The notes under the pieces: generated by a model
The model's input: only the letters and a program-made list of their open reading frames with translations
Told to the model about the DNA's origin: nothing
Databases searched by the model: none
Made by a program: the position numbers and the translations under genes
Source: Burkholderia dolosa
GTDB taxonomy: Bacteria > Pseudomonadota > Gammaproteobacteria > Burkholderiales > Burkholderiaceae
Length of the DNA stretch: 45,132 bases
NCBI RefSeq assembly: GCF_902499135.1
Contig: NZ_CABVPR010000046.1
Location: 1 to 45,132 of the forward strand
Reading direction: 5' to 3'
Shown here: one piece after another, positions 31,199 to 39,527 of the stretch
Layout: every line of letters begins with the position of its first letter
Numbering within the stretch: position 1 is the first letter of the stretch

Positions 31199-32689
31199 AT
31201 GCACGCTTTTCCGATTCTCAGTACCGCGATCTGGCTGCCGATCGTTTTCGGCCTCCTCGTGCTCGCGGTCGGTAACGACAAAAATCCGGGTGCGGCGCGC
31301 TGGGTCGCGCTGATCGGTTCGCTGCTCGGCCTCGCGGTCACGATCCCGCTGATCACGGGCTTCGACTCGAGCACCGCCGCGCTGCAGTTCGTCGAGCATT
31401 CGACGTGGATCGAGCGCTTCGACATCTCGTATCACCTCGGCGTCGACGGCATCTCGATGTGGTTCGTCGTGCTCACCGCGCTGATCACGGTGATCGTCGT
31501 GATCGCCGCGTGGGAAGTGATCACCGAGAACGTCGCGCAGTACCTCGCCGCGTTCCTGATCCTGTCCGGGATCATGATCGGCGTGTTTTCGGCGGCCGAC
31601 GGCCTGCTGTTCTACGTGTTCTTCGAAGCGACGCTGATCCCGATGTACATCATCATCGGCGTGTGGGGCGGCCCGAACCGCGTGTACGCGGCATTCAAGT
31701 TCTTCCTGTACACGCTGGCCGGCTCGCTGCTGATGCTGGTCGCGCTGATCTACCTGTACACGGAGACGCATTCGTTCGATCTCGCGACGTGGCAGAACGC
31801 GAAGATCGCGATGACGCCGCAGATCCTGCTGTTCATCGCATTCTTCCTCGCATTCGCGGTGAAGGTGCCGATGTGGCCGGTGCACACCTGGCTGCCGGAC
31901 GCGCACGTCGAAGCGCCGACGGGCGGCTCCGTCGTGCTGGCCGCGATCATGCTGAAGCTCGGCGCGTACGGCTTCCTGCGCTTCTCGCTGCCGATCACGC
32001 CCGACGCGAGCCACTTCCTGGCGCCGGTCGTGATCACGCTGTCGCTGATCGCGGTGATCTACATCGGCCTCGTCGCGATGGTGCAGGCCGACATGAAGAA
32101 GCTGGTCGCGTATTCATCGATCGCGCACATGGGCTTCGTCACGCTCGGCTTCTTCATCTTCAACCAGCTCGGCGTCGAAGGCGCGATCGTGCAGATGATC
32201 TCGCACGGCTTCGTGTCGGGCGCGATGTTCCTGTGCATCGGCGTGCTGTACGACCGCGTGCACTCGCGCCAGATCGCCGACTACGGCGGCGTCGTGAACG
32301 TGATGCCGAAGTTCGCGGCGTTCGCGATGCTGTTCTCGATGGCCAACTGCGGGCTGCCGGGCACGTCCGGTTTCGTCGGCGAATTCATGGTGATCCTGGC
32401 GGCCGTCCAGTACAACTTCTGGATCGCATTCGGCGCGGCGTTCACGCTGATCCTCGGCGCGGCGTACACGCTGTGGATGTACAAGCGCGTGTACTTCGGC
32501 GCGGTCGCGAACGATCACGTCGCGAAGCTGACGGACATCGGCCGCCGCGAATTCCTGATGCTCGCCGTGCTGGCCGCGTTCACGCTGCTGATGGGCCTGT
32601 ATCCGAAGCCTTTTACCGACGTGATGCACGTTTCCGTGGAAAACCTCCTCTCCCATGTCGCGCAGTCGAAGCTGCCGCTGGCCCAGTAA
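31199..32689 (+). CDS. nuoM: NADH-quinone oxidoreductase subunit M
   Basis: A proton-pumping antiporter-like subunit of 496 residues with about fourteen transmembrane helices. Conserved elements are the buried Glu in FYVFFEATLIPMYIIIG, the Lys in AFAVKVPMWPVHTWLPDAH and the second Lys region DMKKLVAYSSIAHMGF. GGGGGACAACTA lies before the ATG. It is followed by nuoN after 24 bases. Confidence 0.97.
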   Translation: MHAFPILSTAIWLPIVFGLLVLAVGNDKNPGAARWVALIGSLLGLAVTIPLITGFDSSTAALQFVEHSTWIERFDISYHLGVDGISMWFVVLTALITVIVVIAAWEVITENVAQYLAAFLILSGIMIGVFSAADGLLFYVFFEATLIPMYIIIGVWGGPNRVYAAFKFFLYTLAGSLLMLVALIYLYTETHSFDLATWQNAKIAMTPQILLFIAFFLAFAVKVPMWPVHTWLPDAHVEAPTGGSVVLAAIMLKLGAYGFLRFSLPITPDASHFLAPVVITLSLIAVIYIGLVAMVQADMKKLVAYSSIAHMGFVTLGFFIFNQLGVEGAIVQMISHGFVSGAMFLCIGVLYDRVHSRQIADYGGVVNVMPKFAAFAMLFSMANCGLPGTSGFVGEFMVILAAVQYNFWIAFGAAFTLILGAAYTLWMYKRVYFGAVANDHVAKLTDIGRREFLMLAVLAAFTLLMGLYPKPFTDVMHVSVENLLSHVAQSKLPLAQ

Positions 32690-32713
32690 TCGCGAGCGGA
32701 GGAACTCAAGATC

Positions 32714-34180
32714 ATGAACGCTCCTATGAATGTCCTGTTGCCTGACGCGCTGGTGATGGTCGCCATCGTCGTCGCATGGCTGAACGACACCTTTACCGGT
32801 GCATCGGGCCGCCGCCTGACCTATCTGATCGCGGTGGTATCGTCGGTCGTGGCCGGCGTGTGGTTTGCGGTGCAGGCGCTCGATACGCAGCAGTATTACT
32901 TCTTCTCGCGGATGGTCGTCGTCGACTCGTTCGCGAGCACGATGAAGGCGGTCGTATCGTTCGGCTTCGCGGTATCGCTCGTCTATTCGCGCAAGTACCT
33001 CGAAGACCGCGACATGTTCCGCGGCGACGTGTTCCTGCTCGGCATGTTCTCGCTGCTCGGCCAGCTCGTGATGGTGTCGGGCAACAACTTCCTGACGCTG
33101 TACCTCGGTCTCGAGTTGATGTCGCTGTCGCTGTATGCGGTCATCGCGCTGCGCCGCGACGCCGCGCAGTCGAGCGAAGCGGCGATGAAGTACTACGTGC
33201 TGGGCGCGCTCGCGTCGGGCTTCGTGCTGTACGGCATCTCGATGCTGTACGGCGCGACCGGTTCGCTCGAGCTCGGCGAGGTGTACAAGGCGGTCGGCGG
33301 CAACACCGACGCGGCCGTGCTGATGTTCGGCGTGATCTTCATCGTTGCCGGTATCGCGTTCAAGCTCGGCGCCGTGCCGTTCCACATGTGGGTGCCGGAC
33401 GTCTACCAGGGCGCACCGACCGCGATGACGCTGTTCGTCGGCGGCGGTCCGAAGGTTGCCGCGTTCGCGTGGGGCATGCGGTTCCTCGTGATGGGCCTGC
33501 TGCCGCTCGCGCAGAACTGGCAGACCGCGCTCGTGATCCTCGCCGCGCTGTCGCTGATCGTCGGCAACATCACCGGTATCGTCCAGCGCAACATCAAGCG
33601 GATGCTCGCTTACTCGGCGATCTCGAACATGGGCTTCGTGCTGCTCGGCCTGCTCGCGGGCATCGTGAAGGGCGACGCGGCGGCACCGGCGAACGCATAC
33701 AGCTCGGCGATGTTCTACGCGATCGTCTACCTGATCACGACGCTCGGCGCGTTCGGCGTGGTGATGCTGCTCGCACGCCGCGACTTCGAAGCGGAAACGA
33801 TCGACGACTTCAAGGGCCTCAACAAGCGCAGCCCGGTGTTCGCGTTCGTGATGATGGTCATGATGTTCTCGCTGGCCGGCATCCCGCCGACTGTCGGCTT
33901 CTACGCGAAGCTCGCGGTGCTCGAGGCGACCGTCAATGCGGGTCTCACGTGGCTCGCGGTGCTGGCCGTCGTCACGTCGCTGTTCGGTGCGTTCTACTAC
34001 CTGCGCATCGTCAAGCTGATCTACTTCGATGCGCCGCAGGACACGACGCCGATCGCCGGCGACTTCTGCAAGCGCACGATCCTCGTGCTGAACGGCCTTG
34101 CGGTCGTCGTGCTCGGCCTCGTCCCGAGCCCGCTGCTGACGGCGTGCCTGCAGGCGATCCGTCACACGCTGCCGCTGTAA
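32714..34180 (+). CDS. nuoN: NADH-quinone oxidoreductase subunit N
   Basis: The third antiporter-like proton channel, 488 residues. Motifs include YLGLELMSLSLYAVIALRR, FKLGAVPFHMWVPDVYQGAPT and the C-terminal FSLAGIPPTVGFYAKL. GCGGAGGAACTC precedes the ATG. It is the last canonical nuo gene; a DUF2818 gene starts two bases after its stop. Confidence 0.97.
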   Translation: MNAPMNVLLPDALVMVAIVVAWLNDTFTGASGRRLTYLIAVVSSVVAGVWFAVQALDTQQYYFFSRMVVVDSFASTMKAVVSFGFAVSLVYSRKYLEDRDMFRGDVFLLGMFSLLGQLVMVSGNNFLTLYLGLELMSLSLYAVIALRRDAAQSSEAAMKYYVLGALASGFVLYGISMLYGATGSLELGEVYKAVGGNTDAAVLMFGVIFIVAGIAFKLGAVPFHMWVPDVYQGAPTAMTLFVGGGPKVAAFAWGMRFLVMGLLPLAQNWQTALVILAALSLIVGNITGIVQRNIKRMLAYSAISNMGFVLLGLLAGIVKGDAAAPANAYSSAMFYAIVYLITTLGAFGVVMLLARRDFEAETIDDFKGLNKRSPVFAFVMMVMMFSLAGIPPTVGFYAKLAVLEATVNAGLTWLAVLAVVTSLFGAFYYLRIVKLIYFDAPQDTTPIAGDFCKRTILVLNGLAVVVLGLVPSPLLTACLQAIRHTLPL

Positions 34181-34182
34181 TA

Positions 34183-34479
34183 ATGTCGGCGGCCGGCTGG
34201 TTTATCGTGCTGTTGGCGCTCGTGTGCGCCAACCTGCCGTTCCTGAACCAACGCCTCTTCGCCGTCGTGCCGGTCGGCGCGACGAAGAAGAGCGCGTGGG
34301 TGCGGATCGGCGAGCTGATCGTGCTGTATTTCGTGGTCGGCGCGCTCGGCTTCTGGCTCGAGTCGCGCGCCGGCAACCGCTTCGAACAAGGCTGGCAGTT
34401 TTACGCGATCACGTTCAGTCTCTTCGTCGTGTTCGCGTTTCCCGGCTTCACGTTCCAGTATCTCGTCAAACGGCGCTGA
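34183..34479 (+). CDS. DUF2818 family membrane protein
   Basis: A 98-residue protein with three hydrophobic helices (about residues 3-20, 42-58 and 75-92) and the motifs NLPFLNQRLF and GWQFYAITFSLFVVFAFPGF. The start is two bases after the nuoN stop (TAATAATG), so it is almost certainly read on the nuo transcript. From family knowledge, DUF2818 follows nuoN in beta-proteobacteria. That constancy suggests an accessory or assembly role for complex I, but no function is established. Confidence 0.88.
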   Translation: MSAAGWFIVLLALVCANLPFLNQRLFAVVPVGATKKSAWVRIGELIVLYFVVGALGFWLESRAGNRFEQGWQFYAITFSLFVVFAFPGFTFQYLVKRR

Positions 34480-34521
34480 CCGGCCCTTTCCGGCCGTCGC
34501 GCTCATTCACGGAGCCGCCCG

Positions 34522-35112
34522 ATGGCCGAACTACCCAATCACGACGCCGCGCTGACCGAAACCTGTGTCGAAAGCGAAGCAATCTTCGACGGCGCATTCC
34601 TCAAGCTCAAGCGCGACACCGTGCGCTTGCCGGACGGCAAGACCGCGACGCGCGAATACGTGCAGCACCCGGGCGCGGTGATGGTGATCCCGCTGTTCGA
34701 CGACGGCCGTGTGCTGATGGAAAGCCAGTACCGCTATCCGATCGGCAAGGTGATGGCCGAATTCCCGGCCGGCAAGCTCGACCCGAACGAAGGCGCGCTC
34801 GCGTGCGCGGTGCGCGAACTGCGCGAAGAAACGGGCTACACGGCGCGCGAGTACGTGTTCCTGACGCGCATCCACCCGATCATTTCCTACTCGACCGAGT
34901 TCATCGACCTGTATCTCGCGCGTGGGCTCACGGCCGGCGAGCGCAAGCTCGACGAAGGCGAATTCCTCGAAACCTTCACGGCGACGCTGCCCGACCTGCT
35001 CGAATGGGTGCGCACCGGCCAAATCAGCGACGTAAAGACGATCATCGGCACGATGTGGCTCGAGCGCGTGACGTCGGGCGCGTGGCCGCTCGGCCCGGTG
35101 CTGACGCCCTGA
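34522..35112 (+). CDS. Nudix hydrolase, ADP-ribose pyrophosphatase type
   Basis: A 196-residue protein with a complete Nudix box, G-x5-E-x7-RELREETGY, at about residues 88-110; the acidic residues bind the catalytic metal. The flanking strands (VMVIPLFDDGRVLMESQYRY) and YSTEFIDLYLARGL match the ADP-ribose/NudF-like subgroup, which cleaves ADP-ribose and similar nucleotide sugars. GGAG lies before the ATG. It follows DUF2818 by 42 bases and may be co-transcribed with the nuo tail. Substrate assignment is by subgroup only. Confidence 0.9.
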   Translation: MAELPNHDAALTETCVESEAIFDGAFLKLKRDTVRLPDGKTATREYVQHPGAVMVIPLFDDGRVLMESQYRYPIGKVMAEFPAGKLDPNEGALACAVRELREETGYTAREYVFLTRIHPIISYSTEFIDLYLARGLTAGERKLDEGEFLETFTATLPDLLEWVRTGQISDVKTIIGTMWLERVTSGAWPLGPVLTP

Positions 35113-35246
35113 ACGCCGCGTCAGCGGCCCGCAGGACGCCGCGTTACAATCCGGTGACGCGACGCTGGCGCGTCGCGCGATCGGGATTAGCACGATCGTT
35201 CACAAAACCGCTTTTTGCGCTACACTCGTCACAGCCCTGATTCAGC

Positions 35247-35669
35247 ATGAAGGTCCTCGATTTACAGTGTCCGCACGGTCATCGGTTCGAAGGCTGGTTC
35301 GCTTCTGCCGATGAATTCGAAGCGCAGTTGTCCCGCAAGCTGGTCGAATGTCCGGTGTGCGGAACGACCGAGGTCAGCCGTATGCCGTCAGCGCCGCGCC
35401 TGAACTTGTCGGGTGCCACGCAGGCGCAAGCGGCCGATCCGCGTGCGCTGCAGGCGCAGGTGATGCGTGCGCTGCGCGAGGTGCTGCAGAAGACCGAGAA
35501 CGTGGGCGAGCGCTTCGCCGAGGAAGCGCGGCGCATTCACTACAACGAAGCGCCCGCGCGCAGCATTCGTGGCGTCACGACGCCGGAAGATGCGCAAGCC
35601 TTGGTCGAAGAGGGCATCGACGTGATGCCGCTGCCGATTCCAGCCGCGCTGAAAGAACCGCTGCAATAA
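35247..35669 (+). CDS. DUF1178 family protein
   Basis: A 140-residue protein. The N terminus looks like a zinc ribbon: Cys8 with His10/His12 in LQCPHGHRFEGWF, then Cys35 and Cys38 in ECPVCG. The middle is Ala/Gln-rich. The C-terminal half has RIHYNEAPARSIRGVTTPEDAQALVEEGIDV, the conserved block of DUF1178. No function is known for the family; a metal-binding or regulatory role is only suggested. The first hairpin-repeat array begins 45 bases after its stop. Confidence 0.9.
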   Translation: MKVLDLQCPHGHRFEGWFASADEFEAQLSRKLVECPVCGTTEVSRMPSAPRLNLSGATQAQAADPRALQAQVMRALREVLQKTENVGERFAEEARRIHYNEAPARSIRGVTTPEDAQALVEEGIDVMPLPIPAALKEPLQ

Positions 35670-35713
35670 CGTACGCGGTGTCTCGTCGCCCGGCCGGATG
35701 GTCGTGGCGAGCC

Positions 35714-35908
35714 TTGCGTGGGCCCGGGTAAGCGCTAAAGCGTCAACTCGGGTCGACAGCCAAGCATGGGATCGGAGCGGCCGCTGAAGCGGCAACTCCG
35801 ATCGATCGCGAAGCATGGGGTCGGAGTAAGGCGCTAAAGCGGCAACTCCGGTCGACCGCGAAGCATGGGACCGGAGTAAGGCGCTAAAGCGCCAACTCCG
35901 GTCGACAG
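35714..35908 (+). repeat. Tandem hairpin-repeat array A (four units) upstream of acyl-CoA dehydrogenase
   Basis: Units begin at 35716, 35764, 35813 and 35863 (spacing 48-50 bases), each opening with GCRTGGG. The best unit folds as an outer 9-bp stem 35869-35877/35895-35903 (GACCGGAGT), a small A-rich internal loop, an inner 5-bp stem GGCGC/GCGCC and a TAAA tetraloop. The second unit changes both stems in a matched way (GATCGGAG with CTCCGATC; GCCGC with GCGGC). The last unit ends in GTCGACAG, whose AG begins the AGGAG of the downstream gene (35907-35911). Confidence 0.9.
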
Positions 35909-35920
35909 GAGACGCTGCGC

Positions 35921-37117
35921 ATGGATCTGGATTATTCCCCCGCCGACGACGCATTCCGCGCCGACATCCGCGCTTGGCTCGAGGCCAACCTGCCTCGCAC
36001 ACTGCGCGCCAAAGTCCTCGATCACAAACGACTCGACCGCGAAGACTACGCAAGCTGGCACCGCATCCTCGGCCAGCGCGGCTGGTCGGCGCCCGCATGG
36101 CCGACCGAATACGGCGGGCCGGGCTGGAACGCGACGCAGCAGCATATCTGGGAAGAAGAGTGCGCACGCATCGGCGCGCCGACCGTGCTGCCGTTCGGCG
36201 TGTCGATGGTCGCGCCCGTGCTGATGAAGTACGGCAGTGAAGCGCAAAAGCGCCGCTATTTGCCGCGCATTCTCGATGGATCCGACTGGTGGTGCCAAGG
36301 CTACTCGGAGCCGGGCTCCGGATCCGACCTCGCGTCGCTGCGCACTCGCGCGGAGCGTCACGGCGATCATTACGTCGTCAACGGCCAGAAAACCTGGACG
36401 ACGCTCGGACAGTACGCAGACATGATGTTCTGTCTCGTGCGCACCGATCCGGTCGCGAAGAAGCAGGAGGGCATCTCGTTCCTGCTGATCGACATGAAGA
36501 CGCCGGGCATCACCGTGCGCCCGATCATCACGCTCGACGAGGATCACGAGGTCAACGAGGTGTTCTTCGAAGACGTGAAGGTGCCGGTCGAGAATCTCGT
36601 CGGCGACGAAAACCGCGGCTGGACTTACGCGAAATACCTGCTCGGCCACGAGCGTACCGGCATCGCACGCGTCGGCGCGTCGAAGCGCGAACTCGCGTTC
36701 CTCAAGCGCGTCGCGTCGAATCAGCGCAAGAACGGCAAGCCGCTGCTCGCCGATCCGGTGTTCGCCGCAAAAGTTGCGGCGCTCGAAGTCGAACTGATGG
36801 CGCTCGAGGTGACGGTGCTGCGCGTGGTCAGCCGCGAGACGAGCGGCAAGGGGCCGGGACCGGAGGCATCGATGCTGAAGATCAAGGGCACCGAAGTTCA
36901 GCAGGCGCTCACCGAGTTGATGTTCGAAGCGATCGGCCCGCTTGCTGCGCCGTTCGACGTCCCGTTCCTCGACGGCGAGCGCGAACACAGCATCGCGGGC
37001 GACGACGACGCAGCACCGCTCGCCGCGTATTACTTCAATTACCGGAAGACGTCGATCTACGGCGGTTCGAACGAAATTCAGAAGAACATCATCGCGCAGA
37101 TGATTCTCGGGCTGTGA
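35921..37117 (+). CDS. Acyl-CoA dehydrogenase (large-subunit type, PimC-like)
   Basis: An FAD enzyme introducing a 2,3-double bond in an acyl-CoA. The 398-residue protein has the usual three domains: N-terminal helices, a middle beta domain with WCQGYSEPGSGSDLASL and NGQKTWTT, and a C-terminal helical domain ending in SIYGGSNEIQKNIIAQ. The place of the catalytic Glu of short-chain enzymes (YEGT) is Gly here, as in subunits of two-component dehydrogenases. AGGAG lies 9 bases before the ATG and grows out of repeat array A. With the next gene it resembles pimeloyl-CoA dehydrogenase large/small pairs; the substrate is unknown. Confidence 0.93.
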   Translation: MDLDYSPADDAFRADIRAWLEANLPRTLRAKVLDHKRLDREDYASWHRILGQRGWSAPAWPTEYGGPGWNATQQHIWEEECARIGAPTVLPFGVSMVAPVLMKYGSEAQKRRYLPRILDGSDWWCQGYSEPGSGSDLASLRTRAERHGDHYVVNGQKTWTTLGQYADMMFCLVRTDPVAKKQEGISFLLIDMKTPGITVRPIITLDEDHEVNEVFFEDVKVPVENLVGDENRGWTYAKYLLGHERTGIARVGASKRELAFLKRVASNQRKNGKPLLADPVFAAKVAALEVELMALEVTVLRVVSRETSGKGPGPEASMLKIKGTEVQQALTELMFEAIGPLAAPFDVPFLDGEREHSIAGDDDAAPLAAYYFNYRKTSIYGGSNEIQKNIIAQMILGL

Positions 37118-37128
37118 GCTGGCGATTT

Positions 37129-37368
37129 GCACGGATCGGGCGGCGCTCGCAAATGGCGATTCAGGCCGATCGCTTTGCATGGGACCGGAGTAAGCGCCGA
37201 AGCGCCAACTCGGACCGACAGCTTTGCATGGGACCCGAGTAAGCGCTAAAGCGCCAACTCGGGCCGACAGCTTTGCATGGGGCCCGAGTAAGCGCTAAAG
37301 CGCTAACTCGGGCCGACAGCTTTGCATGGGGCCCGAGTAAGCGCTAAAGCGCTAACTCGGGCCGACAG
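37129..37368 (+). repeat. Tandem hairpin-repeat array B between the two acyl-CoA dehydrogenase genes
   Basis: Four clear units start at 37177, 37226, 37275 and 37324, exactly 49 bases apart, and a decayed one at 37129 keeps GATCGG/CCGATC. The last two are perfect: outer 9-bp stem GGCCCGAGT/ACTCGGGCC, an A-A mismatch, inner AGCGC/GCGCT and a TAAA loop. Their first 45 bases are identical. The first clear unit has a left arm of the CCGGAGT type and a right arm of the ACTCGG type. The last unit ends in CGACAG, whose AG starts the Shine-Dalgarno of the next gene (37367-37371). Confidence 0.92.
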
Positions 37369-37377
37369 GAGACAACG

Positions 37378-38511
37378 ATGGATTTCAGTTTTAGCGACGA
37401 GCAGCAGCAGTTCGCCGACGCGCTGCGCCGTTACCTCGGCGAGCAGTACGGCTTCGACGCGCGGCAGACGATCGTGCGCAGCGACGCCGGTGTGTCGGAC
37501 ACGCAATGGAACGCGTTCGCCGAACTGGGCCTCACGGCGCTGCCCGTGCCCGACGCACACGGCGGTTTCGGCGGCGGTCCGGTCGACATGCTGATCGCAA
37601 TGCAAGAGCTCGGCCGCGCGCTCGTGGTCGAGCCGTACTGGGCGACGGCCGTAGGCATCGAAGCGCTACGCGTCGCCGGTTCCGGCGCGGGCGACGATGC
37701 CGCACTGCTGGAAGCAGTCGCGCACGGACACAAGCGTCTCTCCGTCGCATTCCACGAGCCGCACGCGCGCTACGACGTGTTCGAAATCGCGACACGTGCG
37801 CACGAGCAGGGCGGCGCGTACCGGCTGTCGGGCACCAAGTCGATCGTTCAGCACGGCGCGCAAGCGCACGCATGGATCGTCCCGGCGCGGGTCGACGGCG
37901 GCGGTATCGGCCTTTTCGTCGTCGAACGCGACGCACCGGCGGCGAAAGTGGTGGACTATCGTACGATCGACGGCCAACGTGCGGCGACGATCGAATTCGA
38001 CGGAACGTCTGCGCGACGGCTGACGGGCGGCGCCCGCGACGCGGCCGCGCTCGAACAGATCGGCGATTACGCGACGTTCCTGCTCTGTGCGGAAGCGATC
38101 GGCGCGCTCGACGAATTGAACCGCGCGACCGTCGAATACACGAAGACGCGCGAGCAGTTCGGCGTACCGATCGCGCGTTTCCAGGCGCTGCAGCACCGGA
38201 TGGTCGACATGCTGATTCATGCGGAGCAGGCGCGCTCGCTGACCTATCTGGCCGCGGTGCGCTACGCGAGCGGCGACGCCGATGCGCGGCGCAAGGCAGT
38301 ATCGGCCGCGAAGGCCCGCGTCGGGATCGCGGCCCGCTTCGTCGGCCAGCAGGCGATTCAGCTGCACGGCGGGATGGGTGTGACCAACGAGGTCGCCGCC
38401 GCGCATCTGTTCAAGCGGCTGTCGATCATCGAGACGACGCTCGGCGATACGGACCATCATCTCGCGCGAATCGCGGCGCTGCCCGATTTCGCGCAAGCCG
38501 CCGCGGCATGA
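37378..38511 (+). CDS. Acyl-CoA dehydrogenase (small-subunit type, PimD-like)
   Basis: A 377-residue member of the acyl-CoA dehydrogenase family. N-terminal helices begin FSFSDEQQQFADALRRYL. The middle domain is shortened and divergent (YRLSGTKSIVQHGAQAHAWIVPA), without the usual tight FAD-loop sequence. The C-terminal domain contains FGVPIARFQALQHRMVDM and QLHGGMGVTNE. The usual catalytic Glu motif is absent. Such divergent partners form hetero-oligomers with a large subunit (for example PimC/PimD or FadE28/FadE29), which the preceding gene would supply. AGGAG lies 6 bases before the ATG. Confidence 0.92.
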   Translation: MDFSFSDEQQQFADALRRYLGEQYGFDARQTIVRSDAGVSDTQWNAFAELGLTALPVPDAHGGFGGGPVDMLIAMQELGRALVVEPYWATAVGIEALRVAGSGAGDDAALLEAVAHGHKRLSVAFHEPHARYDVFEIATRAHEQGGAYRLSGTKSIVQHGAQAHAWIVPARVDGGGIGLFVVERDAPAAKVVDYRTIDGQRAATIEFDGTSARRLTGGARDAAALEQIGDYATFLLCAEAIGALDELNRATVEYTKTREQFGVPIARFQALQHRMVDMLIHAEQARSLTYLAAVRYASGDADARRKAVSAAKARVGIAARFVGQQAIQLHGGMGVTNEVAAAHLFKRLSIIETTLGDTDHHLARIAALPDFAQAAAA

Positions 38512-38545
38512 CGTCCGCGCGCATACGCGACACAAGGAGACCACA

Positions 38546-39007
38546 GTGGGTATCAGTTACGAAGATTTGATCGTCGGCGACACGACGGAGATAGGCCGCT
38601 ATACGTTCGAGGCGGACGACATCAAGGCATTCGCGCAACGTTACGATCCGCAGCCGTTTCATGTCGACGAGGCGGCGGGCAAGGCATCGCCGTTCGGCGG
38701 CCTCGTCGCGAGCGGCTGGCATACGTGCTCGGTATTCATGGGGCTGCTCGTCAAGAAGCTCGGCACCGACTCGACGAGCATGGGCTCGCCCGGCATCGAC
38801 GAGATCCGCTGGCTCAAGCCGGTGCGCGCCGGCGATACGATCACGATGTATCAGAAGATCCTCGACAAGCGCGTGTCGGCGAGCAAGCCGGATCGCGGCA
38901 TCGTGTCGACCGAATGGATCGGCGTCAACGGCAGCGGCGAGACGGTGATCACCGTGCGCTCGAAGGTGATCTTCGGTTTGCGCAATCCCGAAGGCGGGCG
39001 CGAATGA
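38546..39007 (+). CDS. MaoC family hydratase (first of two)
   Basis: A 153-residue hot-dog protein. The hydratase-2 motif is YDPQPFHVDEAAGKASPFGGLVASGW at about residues 33-58, with the catalytic Asp and His in the usual spacing. The start is GTG 38546, preceded by AAGGAGA. It lies 34 bases after the small dehydrogenase and overlaps the next hydratase gene by four bases. It would hydrate the enoyl-CoA made by the dehydrogenase pair. Whether it works alone or as a heterodimer with its neighbour is not known. Confidence 0.9.
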   Translation: MGISYEDLIVGDTTEIGRYTFEADDIKAFAQRYDPQPFHVDEAAGKASPFGGLVASGWHTCSVFMGLLVKKLGTDSTSMGSPGIDEIRWLKPVRAGDTITMYQKILDKRVSASKPDRGIVSTEWIGVNGSGETVITVRSKVIFGLRNPEGGRE

Positions 39008-39480
39008 CCGACGTGACGTTGCCGCTAATCGCGTCGGCGCAGGCGCTGCACGAGCGGGTCGGTCAGCCGGCGCTGGCGAGCGGCTGGGTCGAGATCGACC
39101 AGCGCCGCGTCGACGGCTTTGCCGACGCGACCGGCGACCATCAATGGATCCACGTCGATCCCGAACGTGCGCGACGCGAATCGCCGTTCGGTGGACCGAT
39201 CGCGCACGGGTTCCTCACGTTGTCGCTGATTCCCGCGCTGATGACGAACGCGATGCGCTTCGAGCAGCGGATGGGTGTGAACTACGGGCTGAACCGCGTG
39301 CGGTTCCTGAAGCCGGTGCCGGTCGGCGCGCGCGTACGTGCGCTGTTTGCGGTGAAGGAAACCGCCGACGCCGCGCAGGGCGGTGTGCAGGTGACGTGGT
39401 CGGTGTCGATGCAGGCCGAGCGGCCCGATGTCCCGCTGCTCGTTTGTGCGGCGGAATTCATCACGCTGCATTATTTCTGA
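39004..39480 (+). CDS. MaoC family hydratase (second, NodN-like)
   Basis: A 158-residue hot-dog protein starting within the ATGA overlap at 39004-39007. It contains FADATGDHQWIHVDPERA followed by SPFGGPIAHGFLTLSLIPAL at about residues 38-75, the hydratase-2 pattern with Asp and His retained; this arrangement is typical of NodN-like members. The C-terminal strands are VNYGLNRVRFLKPVPVGARVR. The four-gene run (two dehydrogenases, two MaoC proteins) parallels heteromeric dehydrogenase-hydratase sets of steroid side-chain degradation. The substrate here is unknown. Confidence 0.9.
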   Translation: MTDVTLPLIASAQALHERVGQPALASGWVEIDQRRVDGFADATGDHQWIHVDPERARRESPFGGPIAHGFLTLSLIPALMTNAMRFEQRMGVNYGLNRVRFLKPVPVGARVRALFAVKETADAAQGGVQVTWSVSMQAERPDVPLLVCAAEFITLHYF

Positions 39481-39527
39481 ACTGCGAGGCGGCGCGCTGC
39501 GACGCCGCCTCGCACTGCGCACGCCGT

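Noticed and set aside
35714-35908. CRISPR array interpretation of the direct repeats
   Set aside because: Units are contiguous with no unique spacers, vary in sequence, and no cas genes are present.
35388-37605. Minus-strand frames across the hairpin repeats that encode short repetitive peptides
   Set aside because: The repeat period is 49 bases, not a multiple of three, so the peptide frame shifts in each unit. Covariation supports structure, not coding.
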